A DNA stretch of 64,000 nucleotides, from assembly GCA_963822575.1 (NCBI GenBank), contig CAWGHZ010000004.1, forward strand, positions 744,001 to 808,000, in the 5' to 3' direction. Of the stretch, positions 44,547-52,818 are shown one piece after another. Each line of letters begins with the position of its first letter. The stretch's first letter is position 1. The position numbers and the translations under genes are program-made. The DNA is from CAWGHZ01 sp963822575. Lineage in GTDB: Bacteria > Pseudomonadota > Alphaproteobacteria > MPNO01 > DASWLB01. The notes beneath the pieces are model-generated. The model saw only the letters and a program-made list of their open reading frames with translations, did no database searches and was not told where the DNA came from.

Positions 44547-45980
44547 ATGAACCCCATCGTCCCCCTCCTGCCCGAGCTGGTGGTCGCGATCTTCGCGATG
44601 GCGCTGCTGGTCTACGGCGCGTTCGCGGGCGACAAGGCGACCGGTGCGATCTCGTGGCTCGCCGTCGGCGTGCTGGTGGTCGCGGGCGTCTTGCTCGGTG
44701 CGGCGTCGAACCAGCCTGCGGTGGTGTTCGACGGCCAGTTCGTGGTCGACCGCTACGCCGTGTTCGCCGACTGGCTGATCCTTCTCGGCTCGGCGCTCGC
44801 CATCGTGATGTCGCTCGCCTTCAACCGCACCGAGGGGATGGCGCGGTTCGAGTACCCGATCCTCATCCTGTTCGCGACGCTCGGCATGCTGATGATGGTC
44901 GCCGCCGCCGACCTCATCTCGCTCTACGTCTCGATCGAGCTGCAGTCCCTCGCGCTCTACGTGGTCGCCGCCTTCCAGCGCGACAGTGCCCGCTCGTCCG
45001 AAGCCGGCCTCAAATACTTCGTCCTCGGCGCGCTGTCGTCGGGCATGCTGCTCTACGGCCTCTCGATGGTGTACGGCTTCGCGGGCTCCACCAGCTTCGC
45101 CGCGATCGCGCAGCTTTTCGCCCGAACGGAGCCCTCGGCCGGGGTGATCGTCGGGCTCGCCTTCGTTCTCGCCGGGCTCTCCTTCAAGATCGCCGCCGTG
45201 CCGTTCCACATGTGGACGCCCGACGTGTACGAGGGCGCGCCGACGCCGGTCACCGCCTTCTTCGCCGCCGCGCCCAAGCTGGCGGCGTTCGCGCTGCTCG
45301 TCCGCGTGCTGGTGGGGCCGTTCGGCCACGTCGTCGCCGACTGGCAGCAGATCGTGATCGCGATCTCGATCCTCTCGATGCTCCTGGGCGCGCTCGCCGC
45401 CATCCGCCAGACAAACATCAAGCGCCTGCTCGCCTACTCGTCCATCGGCCACGTCGGCTATGCGCTGCTCGGCATCGCCGCCGGCACCGAGTTCGGCGTG
45501 CGCGCCGTCCTGATCTATTTCGCGATCTATCTGCCGACGGTGCTTGGCACGTTCTGCGTGGTGCTCTGCATGCGCAAGCACGGCCGGCCGGCCGAGGCGA
45601 TCGAGGACCTCGCCGGGCTTTCGCGAACCCACCCGTTGCTCGCCCTCGCGCTCGGCGTGTTCATGTTCTCGCTCGCGGGCATCCCGCCGCTCGCCGGGTT
45701 CTTCGGCAAGTTCTACGTGTTCTACGCGGCGGTCGACGCCAAGCTCTATTACCTCGCCGTCATCGGCGTGCTGACCAGCGTCATCGCCGCCTTCTACTAT
45801 CTGCGCATCGTCAAGATCATGTATTTCGACGACGCGTCGGAGGCGTTCGAGCGGCCGATGCCGCGGGAGGTGACGACGGTGATGGCCGCGGCCGGGCTCT
45901 ACGCCATGTTCTTCTTCATCTACCCCTCTCCGATCCTGACGGGCGCCGGGGCCGCCGCCGCCGCCCTGTTCGGCCCCTGA
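44547..45980 (+). CDS. nuoN: NADH-quinone oxidoreductase subunit N
   Basis: The 477-residue antiporter-like ND2 subunit and last gene of the nuo operon. It includes DLISLYVSIELQSLALYV, FKIAAVPFHMWTPDVYEGAP and KRLLAYSSIGHVGYAL. The ATG at 44547 follows GAGGGGAG; a GTG nine bases earlier is less likely. birA follows after four bases, so the transcript may continue. Confidence 0.96.
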   Translation: MNPIVPLLPELVVAIFAMALLVYGAFAGDKATGAISWLAVGVLVVAGVLLGAASNQPAVVFDGQFVVDRYAVFADWLILLGSALAIVMSLAFNRTEGMARFEYPILILFATLGMLMMVAAADLISLYVSIELQSLALYVVAAFQRDSARSSEAGLKYFVLGALSSGMLLYGLSMVYGFAGSTSFAAIAQLFARTEPSAGVIVGLAFVLAGLSFKIAAVPFHMWTPDVYEGAPTPVTAFFAAAPKLAAFALLVRVLVGPFGHVVADWQQIVIAISILSMLLGALAAIRQTNIKRLLAYSSIGHVGYALLGIAAGTEFGVRAVLIYFAIYLPTVLGTFCVVLCMRKHGRPAEAIEDLAGLSRTHPLLALALGVFMFSLAGIPPLAGFFGKFYVFYAAVDAKLYYLAVIGVLTSVIAAFYYLRIVKIMYFDDASEAFERPMPREVTTVMAAAGLYAMFFFIYPSPILTGAGAAAAALFGP

Positions 45981-45984
45981 CCGC

Positions 45985-46716
45985 GTGCCGGACCCGACCC
46001 CCATCGAGACCGTCTCCTTCGCCACCCTCAATTCCACGCAGGACGAGGCGGGCCGCCGCATCCGCGCGGGCGCGCTGCCGGCGGGCGCCATCCTCATCAT
46101 CGTTGCGGCCGAGCAGACCGCCGGGCGCGGCCGGCGCGGACGACGCTGGGTCTCGCGCGTTGGTAATGTGCATATGACGCTCGTCTGTCCCACGCCCGCA
46201 CCCGACCGCATTGGCGAGCTCGCCTTCGTCGCCGCCGTCGCGGCGGGCGAGGCCGTGGCCGCCCGCCTCGCGCCCGGCCGGCTCGCCTACAAATGGCCGA
46301 ACGACCTGATGTGCGGTGCGAAGAAGCTCGGCGGCATTTTGGTCGAGACCGAGACGGCGCCCGCGGGCGCGCGCTTCGCCGCCATCGGCATCGGCGTCAA
46401 CGTCGCCCATGCGCCGGAGGATGCCCCGGCCACCTCGCTCGCCGCGGAAGGTGCCGCCGCCGGCGCCGACGCGGTCGCATCGGAGATCACCGCGTCGTTC
46501 GCGAGCTGGCATGCGCGCTGGCGGGCGCGGGGTTTCGTACCCGTCCGGGCCAACTGGCTCGCTGCGGCGCAAGGGATCGGCGAGCGCTTGGTCGCGCGTC
46601 TTGCGGACGGCGAGGCGACCGGCCGCTTCGCCGGCATCAATTCGCGCGGCCGGCTGATCCTCGAGCGCGAAGACGGCCCGCAAATCCTCGCGGCGGGCGA
46701 GATCGTGGCCGCCTGA
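45985..46716 (+). CDS. birA: biotin--[acetyl-CoA-carboxylase] ligase
   Basis: A 243-residue biotin protein ligase that attaches biotin to the carrier domain of carboxylases. The biotin/ATP loop reads QTAGRGRRGRRWVS; LAYKWPNDLMCGAKKLGGIL and GIGVNVAHAP are also diagnostic. The DNA-binding N-terminal domain of E. coli BirA is absent, so this is a ligase only. The start is GTG. One base separates it from coaX. Confidence 0.94.
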   Translation: MPDPTPIETVSFATLNSTQDEAGRRIRAGALPAGAILIIVAAEQTAGRGRRGRRWVSRVGNVHMTLVCPTPAPDRIGELAFVAAVAAGEAVAARLAPGRLAYKWPNDLMCGAKKLGGILVETETAPAGARFAAIGIGVNVAHAPEDAPATSLAAEGAAAGADAVASEITASFASWHARWRARGFVPVRANWLAAAQGIGERLVARLADGEATGRFAGINSRGRLILEREDGPQILAAGEIVAA

Positions 46717-46717
46717 C

Positions 46718-47491
46718 ATGCTGCTCGCCATCGATTCCGGCAACACCAACATCGTCTTCGCCGTGTTCGACGGAGAGGACCGGCGCGGCGAATGGCGCGC
46801 CGCGACCGACGCCAAGCGCACCGCCGACGAATACGCGGTGTGGCTCTCGCAGCTCATGCGGCTCGACGGCATCGAGGCGGCGCGCATCGACCAGGCGATC
46901 GTCGCGACGGTCGTGCCCGAGGCCCTGCACAGCCTCAAGACGCTCTGCCGCCGCTACTTCCACACCGAGCCGCTGGTCGTCGGCGAGCCCAACGTCGCCA
47001 TCGGCATCGACGTGAAGGTCGATGCGCCCGACGAGGTCGGCGCCGACCGGCTGGTCAACGCCGCCTCGGCGCACTGGCGCTACGGCGGGCCGCTGATCGT
47101 CATCGATTTCGGCACCGCCACCACGTTCGACGTGGTCGATTCCGACGGCGCCTATGCCGGCGGCGTGATCGCGCCCGGCATCAATTTGTCGCTCGACGCG
47201 CTCCACCAGGCGGCGGCCAAGCTGCCGCGCATCGCGGTCGAGCGGCCGGACCGCGTCATCGGCAAGCGCACCATTCCCGCCATGCGCTCGGGCATCTTCT
47301 GGGGCTATGTCGGGCTGATCGAGGGGGTCGTCCATCGCATCCGCGAGGAGTACGGAAGGCCCATGAAGGTGATCGCGACCGGTGGGCTCGCGCCCCTCTT
47401 CGCCGACGCGACGCGCGCCATCGAGCATCTCGACCCCGACCTCACGCTGCGCGGCCTCTCCCAGATCAACGCGCGGAACCGGTCGGCATGA
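46718..47491 (+). CDS. coaX: type III pantothenate kinase
   Basis: A 257-residue ASKHA-fold kinase for the first step of coenzyme A synthesis. The phosphate loop is DSGNTNIVFAVFD (residues 6-18); GADRLVNAASAHW holds the pantothenate site and IDFGTATTFDVVD the catalytic aspartate. Type III enzymes are typical where coaA is absent. It overlaps rnj as ATGA. Confidence 0.96.
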   Translation: MLLAIDSGNTNIVFAVFDGEDRRGEWRAATDAKRTADEYAVWLSQLMRLDGIEAARIDQAIVATVVPEALHSLKTLCRRYFHTEPLVVGEPNVAIGIDVKVDAPDEVGADRLVNAASAHWRYGGPLIVIDFGTATTFDVVDSDGAYAGGVIAPGINLSLDALHQAAAKLPRIAVERPDRVIGKRTIPAMRSGIFWGYVGLIEGVVHRIREEYGRPMKVIATGGLAPLFADATRAIEHLDPDLTLRGLSQINARNRSA

Positions 47492-49167
47492 CGGCTCCCG
47501 CCCCGGACTTCGCCGGCGACGACGAGATCCTGTTCCTGCCGCTCGGCGGCGCGGGCGAGATCGGCATGAACGCCAGCCTCTACGGCCACGCCGGACAGTG
47601 GCTGATGGTCGATTGCGGCGTCACCTTCGGCGACGAGACGACGCCGGGCGTCGATTTGATCCTGCCCGACCCCAGCTTCATCGCCGAGCGGCGCGACCGC
47701 CTCGCCGGCATCGTCATCACCCACGCGCACGAGGACCATATCGGCGCGGTCGCGCACCTCTGGCCGCGGCTCCGCCGGCCGGTCTGGTGCTCGCCCTTCG
47801 CCGCCGCGCTGTTGCGCCGCAAGCTGATCGAGGCCGGCATCGAGCACGAGGTGCCGATCCACGAATTCCCCATCGGCGGCGGCGTGACGATCGGCCCGTT
47901 CGAGATCGCGTCCATCGCCGTCGCCCACTCGATCCCGGAGGGCCAGGCTCTCGTGCTGCGCACCGGGGTCGGCACGGTGCTGCACGCGACCGACTGGAAG
48001 CTCGATCCCGGCCCGATCGTGAGCCCCGAGACCGACGAGGCGGCGCTCCGCAAGCTTGGGGACGAAGGCGTCGACGCCCTCGTCTGCGATTCCACCAACG
48101 TGTTCGTGCCCGGCCGGTCGGATTCCGAGGAGCGGGTGCGCGACAGCCTCACCCGGCTGGTCGCGACCAAGGCCAACCGCGTCGCCGTCACCTGCTTCGC
48201 GTCCAACATCGCGCGCATCGATTCCATCGCCCGCGCCGCGAAGGCGAACGGGCGCGAGGTGGCGCTGGTCGGCCGCTCGCTCTGGACCGTCACCGAGGCG
48301 GCGCGCGAGACCGGCTACCTCGCCGACATCGGCGATTTCGTCACCGAGCACGAGGCAGCCTTCCTGCCGCGCGAGCGCGCGCTCTACGTCGTGACCGGCA
48401 GCCAGGGCGAGCCGCGCTCGGCGCTGGCGCGCATCGCCGCCGACGCGCACCCGACCGTCGCGCTCGATCCCGGCGACACGGTGGTGTTCTCCTCGCGCAT
48501 GATCCCGGGCAACGAGATCGCCATTGGGCGCCTCCAGAACCGGCTCGCCAGGCGCGACATCGAGATCGTCACCGACGAGGATCATTTCGTCCACGTCTCC
48601 GGCCATCCGCCGCGCGACGACCTGACGCGGCTCTATAGCTGGGTGCGCCCGCGCCTCCTGGTGCCGATCCACGGCGAGACGCGCCATTTGCACGAGCACG
48701 TGCGCCTTGCCCGCGCCTGCCAGGTGCCGGCGACCATCATCGCCGAGAACGGCCAGGCGGTGCGCCTCGTTCCCGGCCCGGCCGTGCTGGTGGGCGAGGC
48801 GCCGGTCGGGCGCATCGCGGTCGACGGCACGCGGCTCGTCGCGCTCGACGGCGAGGTGATCCGCGCCCGACGGCGCATGAGCATCGCCGGCGTCGCGGTC
48901 GCGACCGTCGTGCTCGACAAAAGGGGCCGGCTTGCGGCCGACCCGCGCCTCAGCGTGCCCGGGCTGATCGACCCCGAGGGGGCGGACGATGCGGCGGCGC
49001 GCTACGCGCTCGACGCCATCGCCGACGCCGTCGCCGACCTCGACCGCGACGCGCGCGACGACGACGAGGCCGTGACCGAGGCGGTCCGCCAGGCCGTCCG
49101 CCGCGCGCTGCGCGACACGCTGGGCAAGCGCCCGGTGACCGAGGTGCATGTCGTCCGGCTGGGGTGA
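47488..49167 (+). CDS. rnj: ribonuclease J
   Basis: A 559-residue metallo-beta-lactamase/beta-CASP ribonuclease used in RNA processing and decay. The zinc site is THAHEDHIGA (residues 75-84); HATDWKLDPGP, CDSTN and VHVSGHPPRDDL supply further ligands and CASP motifs. The C-terminal domain after about residue 450 is typical. It starts by ATGA overlap with coaX. This birA-coaX-rnj order is common in alphaproteobacteria. Confidence 0.95.
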   Translation: MTAPAPDFAGDDEILFLPLGGAGEIGMNASLYGHAGQWLMVDCGVTFGDETTPGVDLILPDPSFIAERRDRLAGIVITHAHEDHIGAVAHLWPRLRRPVWCSPFAAALLRRKLIEAGIEHEVPIHEFPIGGGVTIGPFEIASIAVAHSIPEGQALVLRTGVGTVLHATDWKLDPGPIVSPETDEAALRKLGDEGVDALVCDSTNVFVPGRSDSEERVRDSLTRLVATKANRVAVTCFASNIARIDSIARAAKANGREVALVGRSLWTVTEAARETGYLADIGDFVTEHEAAFLPRERALYVVTGSQGEPRSALARIAADAHPTVALDPGDTVVFSSRMIPGNEIAIGRLQNRLARRDIEIVTDEDHFVHVSGHPPRDDLTRLYSWVRPRLLVPIHGETRHLHEHVRLARACQVPATIIAENGQAVRLVPGPAVLVGEAPVGRIAVDGTRLVALDGEVIRARRRMSIAGVAVATVVLDKRGRLAADPRLSVPGLIDPEGADDAAARYALDAIADAVADLDRDARDDDEAVTEAVRQAVRRALRDTLGKRPVTEVHVVRLG

Positions 49168-49224
49168 CAGGCGGGCGCCGCGCCGCTATCCTGCGCCCGC
49201 TTTTTGCACGATCGTCGGTATTCC

Positions 49225-49494
49225 ATGGGCTGGTTCTCCGGCTTCGTCGTCTATGCGCTCCTCTGGTGGGTGCTGTTCTTCATGGCGCTGCCGTGGGGCA
49301 ACCGCACCGCGGCCGAGCTCGGCCATGAGGTCCTGCCCGGCCACGCGTCCAGCGCGCCGGTGAAGCCGCGCCTCTGGCTCAAGGTCGCGATCGTCACCTT
49401 GACCGCCGCGGTCCTCTGGGGCGCGGTGGACGTCGTGGTGCTCAACGACTGGATCTCGTTCCGCACCTCCCCCGGCGCGGTCTGGGGCAAATGA
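49225..49494 (+). CDS. DUF1467-family inner-membrane protein
   Basis: An 89-residue protein with two membrane helices (residues 3-22 and 52-74), the layout of DUF1467. In relatives it sits between rnj and proS, and its function is unknown. The ATG at 49225 (MGWFSGFVVYALLWW) is preferred over an in-frame TTG at 49204. It overlaps the tag gene as ATGA, the point where the usual gene order is left. Confidence 0.85.
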   Translation: MGWFSGFVVYALLWWVLFFMALPWGNRTAAELGHEVLPGHASSAPVKPRLWLKVAIVTLTAAVLWGAVDVVVLNDWISFRTSPGAVWGK

Positions 49495-50030
49495 GCTACT
49501 GCGACGCCGCGCCGGGCCATCCGCTGCACGGGCCCTACCACGACCGCGAATACGGATTCCCGGCGAGCGACGAGCGCGTGCTGTTCGAGCGGCTCGCCCT
49601 CGAGATCAACCAGGCCGGGCTCTCCTGGCTCCTGATGCTCAAGAAGCGCGAGGGCTTCAACGCGGCCTTCGACGGGTTCGACGTCGACCGGGTGGCCGAT
49701 TACGGCGAACGGGACGTCGCGCGCCTCCTCGCCGACGCCGCCATCATCCGCAATCGGCTCAAGATCGCGGCGGTGATCGAGAACGCGCGCCGCATCCGCG
49801 CGCTGCGCGAGAGCCACGGCGGGTTCGCCCCATGGCTCGCCGCGCACCATCCGCGCGACAAGGCGGACTGGGTGAAGCTGTTCAAGAAGACCTTCAAGTT
49901 CACCGGCGGCGAGGTGACCGGCGAGTTCCTGATGTCGATCGGCTATCTGCCCGGCGCGCATGCGCCCGACTGCCCGGTCGCCGCGCGCATCCGGGCGCTC
50001 GACCCGCCCTGGACGCGCGTCTGCGCCTGA
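49491..50030 (+). CDS. tag: DNA-3-methyladenine glycosylase I
   Basis: A 179-residue base-excision repair enzyme that removes 3-methyladenine. Zinc ligands Cys4 and His17 (SYCDAAPGH, PYHDREYGFP) and the C-terminal HAPDC pair are present. The catalytic glutamate lies in LALEINQAGLSWLLMLKKRE. It is coupled by ATGA to the DUF1467 gene, although it belongs to the accessory stretch that separates DUF1467 from proS. Confidence 0.95.
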   Translation: MSYCDAAPGHPLHGPYHDREYGFPASDERVLFERLALEINQAGLSWLLMLKKREGFNAAFDGFDVDRVADYGERDVARLLADAAIIRNRLKIAAVIENARRIRALRESHGGFAPWLAAHHPRDKADWVKLFKKTFKFTGGEVTGEFLMSIGYLPGAHAPDCPVAARIRALDPPWTRVCA

Positions 50031-50135
50031 CCGTTTCTCCACTGTTGACAATCTGCCGCGCCGCGGCCGACACTCGACCAACCAACCATAAGGCTTCACG
50101 TCCGGCTCATGCCGGCTTCACGAAAGGAGAGTGCG

Positions 50136-51155
50136 ATGCGCATGTCTCGGTTCGTGTGTTCCGCCCTTCTCGCCGCCGCCCTCGCCGCCGCGTCCTTCGG
50201 CCCCGCGCGGGCCGATTCGCACAAGATCCGCATCGGGCTGGTGCTCGGCGGCTCGGGCTTCCACATCCCGAGCTACGTCGCCATGGAAAAGGGCTACTAC
50301 AAGAAGAACGGCATCGACGCGAAGTGGGTGGAGATGGCGGGCCGCGCGCTGATCTCGGCGACGCTCGCCGGCCAGATCGATACCATCCCGATCCCTTCGG
50401 GCGGTGCGCAGGTCGCGCTCAAGGGCCGGCCGCTCAAATACATCGTGAACGAGTCGCTGCGCTCCCAGTGGACCATGGTCGTGCCGAAGTCGATCACCAA
50501 GGTCTCCCAACTCAAGGGGCTGACGCTCGGCTACGGCCAGGAGGGCGCCGCCAATTACGACGAGGGCGCGGCCGTGCTTGCCCGCTTCTTCCATATGACG
50601 CCGGGCAAGGACTACAAGGTGATCTCGTTCCAGAGCGCCAGCGGCCAGCTCGCCGCGCTGTTCCACGGCGACGTGAAGGGCGTGCTGGTCGACGTGCCGC
50701 ACGCCGCCAAGGCGATCAAGGCGGGCTATCACGTGCTCCTGCGCACCGGGGACTACCTGCCGCGTGTCGGCGGCTGCTTCTGGGTGACGAAGAAGTTCTT
50801 CGACGACAACCCCGACACGGTGAAGGGCTTCATCAAATCCATCGCCGAGGGCGTCGAGTATTTCCGTTCGCACAAGGAGGGGTCGATTCCGATCCTGAAA
50901 AAGTATCTCGGCTTCAAGGACGACCAGACCGCCGGCATCGTCTGGGACCAGCTCCACGATGCGTTCGGCGCGGAAATGCCCAAGCCGCTGATCCGCGCGT
51001 TGTTCGCCTCGCGCCGCAAGATGATGATCCGCACGCACATCTGGCCGAAGGACAAGCCGCTGCCCGATCCCGAGCAATGGGTGGCGCGCGACCTTCTCGA
51101 CAAGACCTTGGCGGAGATCCACTACACACCGACCAAGATCGGCCCGAAGTCGTAG
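50136..51155 (+). CDS. orphan NitT/TauT-type ABC solute-binding protein
   Basis: A 339-residue periplasmic binding protein. The signal peptide covers about residues 1-27 (LLAAALAAASFGPARA). The body has YVAMEKGYYKKNGIDAKWVE and SLRSQWTMVVPKSI, typical of the SsuA/ThiY/TauA group. No ABC permease or ATPase gene is nearby, so either it borrows a transporter or those genes lie elsewhere. GAAAGGAGAG precedes the ATG. A 352-base repeat-containing gap separates it from the selenoprotein gene. Confidence 0.85.
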   Translation: MRMSRFVCSALLAAALAAASFGPARADSHKIRIGLVLGGSGFHIPSYVAMEKGYYKKNGIDAKWVEMAGRALISATLAGQIDTIPIPSGGAQVALKGRPLKYIVNESLRSQWTMVVPKSITKVSQLKGLTLGYGQEGAANYDEGAAVLARFFHMTPGKDYKVISFQSASGQLAALFHGDVKGVLVDVPHAAKAIKAGYHVLLRTGDYLPRVGGCFWVTKKFFDDNPDTVKGFIKSIAEGVEYFRSHKEGSIPILKKYLGFKDDQTAGIVWDQLHDAFGAEMPKPLIRALFASRRKMMIRTHIWPKDKPLPDPEQWVARDLLDKTLAEIHYTPTKIGPKS

Positions 51156-51256
51156 GACCGACGTCCGATGCAAAGCGGCCGAAATAGCGGCCGTTCGTTC
51201 TGCGAGCCCGACTCGGAACGAAGGGAGCGGGCCCGAGGCGCTGCCAACTTATAAGT

Positions 51257-51355
51257 CGTCATGCCCGGCCTTGAGCCGGCATCCACGCCTATCTTCTCCT
51301 TTTGGCGCACTCCGCGCGCCGTCCGTGGATGGCCGGGACAAGCCCGGCCATGACG
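51257..51355. repeat. palindromic element upstream of the selenoprotein gene
   Basis: The left arm CGTCATGCCCGGCC..CATCCACG (51257-51287) and the right arm CGTGGATGGCCGGG..CATGACG (51324-51355) form an imperfect inverted repeat of about 31 pairs. It shares its core with the element at 44408-44529. The rest of the gap 51156-51507 shows no gene: only scattered short frames and the GGGGGAGGAAGA ribosome site at its end. Confidence 0.82.
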
Positions 51356-51507
51356 GTTGAGGATTTCATCGATGGCGGAGTCCCACTCGCGGCTTTTCCC
51401 GTGAGATTCGTAGAGCGAACGGAGTTCGACGGCGATCGTGTCGCCGCGCTTGCCCCGCACGCCGGTCGCCGCGACAATGACGGCCTCGCGCCGCCGGGGG
51501 AGGAAGA

Positions 51508-52731
51508 ATGTACGTCCACGACATGCCGGAGCCGTACCGGTCGCGGCTGGTGAACCAGCCGATGCCCGAGTTCGACCCGACGCAATGCGTCGCGGGTCCG
51601 CCGCTTCGCGAGCGGCGCATCGCGCTGATCACCACGGCGGGGCTCCACATGCATGGCGACCGGCCCTTCGTGCCGGGCCAGGCGGACTGGCGCGAGATCC
51701 CGGACGGTGCCGACCTGGCGGAGATCGTCACCAGCCACATCGCGCCCAACTTCGACCGCACCGGAATGATGACCGACATCGACACGGTCTTCCCGATCCA
51801 CCGGCTGCACGAGCTGACCGCCGCCGGCGCCATCGGAGGCGCGGCTTCCCGCCATTACGGTTTCATGGGGTCGACGCCCCCCACCGCCTACGAGGGCGTC
51901 ATCGGCGCCCTGGCGCGCGACATGAAGCGCGATGGCGTCAACGGGGTGATCCTCGCCGGCGTCTGACCCATGTGCACGCGCGCCGTGTGCGGGCTGGCCC
52001 ATTACCTGGAACGCGAAGGCATCCCGACCGCGCTGATCGGCGCAATCCGCGACCACGTGGCGCTGCTGCGCCCGCCGCGCGCGCTGGTGGTCTCGTTCGA
52101 GCTGGGCCGCCCGTTCGGCGCGCCCGATGCGCCCGACTTCCAGCGCCGCGTGCTCTCGCGCGTGCTCGGCCTCCTCGAGCGCACCGACGGGCCGATCCTC
52201 GAGGACTTCCCCGAGCCGCCGCCGGCGCCGACGCCGGGCGCGGGCCGCTGGTCGCCGCCGCCTGATCCCGACCTGCCGTCCGTTCCGCCCGCCGACCCCG
52301 CATCCCTCGCCGACGCGGTCCGGGCCGAGATCGCGCGCCTTCGCCCGCTGCGCGATCGGTGGGTGCGCGACCGTGGCGGGCGGCAGTTCGACCGCATCAC
52401 CGGACTCGATCTCGACCGGATCGTGGACCTGATCGTCGCCTACACGCGCTCGACCGCCATCGCCAACCCGCTGCCCGCCTATGCGCTCGACCGCACGGTC
52501 AAGTTCGCCGCCGACGACCTCAAGCATTTCTACTACCAGGCGGGCCTCGCGCGCCCCGGTCACGTCACCGACATCGCGCTCGACGACTGGTTCTTCGGTA
52601 CGACGCTCGCGGGCGAGATGCTGCTCCGGCTGCGCACGGCACTCCTCGGCTCGGACGATCCCGAGCTGCGCCGGTTCGGCGAGACCTCGCTCCTCCCCGC
52701 GCCCCAGGCCCACCGCCGGCCGCGCGGCTAG
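51508..52731 (+). CDS. GrdB/PrdB-like selenoprotein with Sec153 encoded by TGA 51964-51966
   Basis: One frame runs from an ATG with a strong GGGGGAGG site to a TAG at 52731, broken only by TGA at 51964-51966. Read through, it is a 407-residue protein of the glycine/sarcosine/betaine/D-proline reductase selenoprotein B family. ALITTAGLHMHGDRPF (from residue 39) and DTVFPIHRLHELTAAGAIGG come before the TGA; VCGLAHYLEREGIPT and SFELGRPFGAPDAP after it. The TGA falls in V-U-P-M-C (U153, C156), where cysteine homologues have V-C-P-x-C. The downstream ATG has no ribosome site, so a separate second gene is unlikely. Residues beyond about 260 form a helical extension of unknown role. Any redox substrate is unknown. 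Confidence 0.85.
51964..51993 (+). promoter_or_regulatory. SECIS-like hairpin directly after the in-frame TGA
   Basis: After TGA the RNA can fold as CCC, a two-base AU bulge, GUGCACG, the loop CGCGC, CGUGUGC and GGG: a seven-pair upper stem with two G-U wobbles over a three-pair lower stem. The bulged U and the early loop G are features of bacterial SECIS elements. The loop starts 12 bases after the codon, somewhat close; a weaker alternative has loop GUGUGCG starting 18 bases after it. GC-rich DNA folds easily, so this is supportive only. Confidence 0.45.
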
Positions 52732-52818
52732 CGGGCGGTCGCTGCCGCCGGCTTCGATGGACAAGGCTGCGGGGCCGACCTGAAGCTGCGATTCCCGTCC
52801 GAATTCGGAACCCCAGCC

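Noticed and set aside
51970..52731. A separate gene starting at the ATG just after the TGA
   Set aside because: It has no ribosome site, begins in the middle of a conserved family domain, and is in the same frame as the upstream half; a Sec codon explains both.
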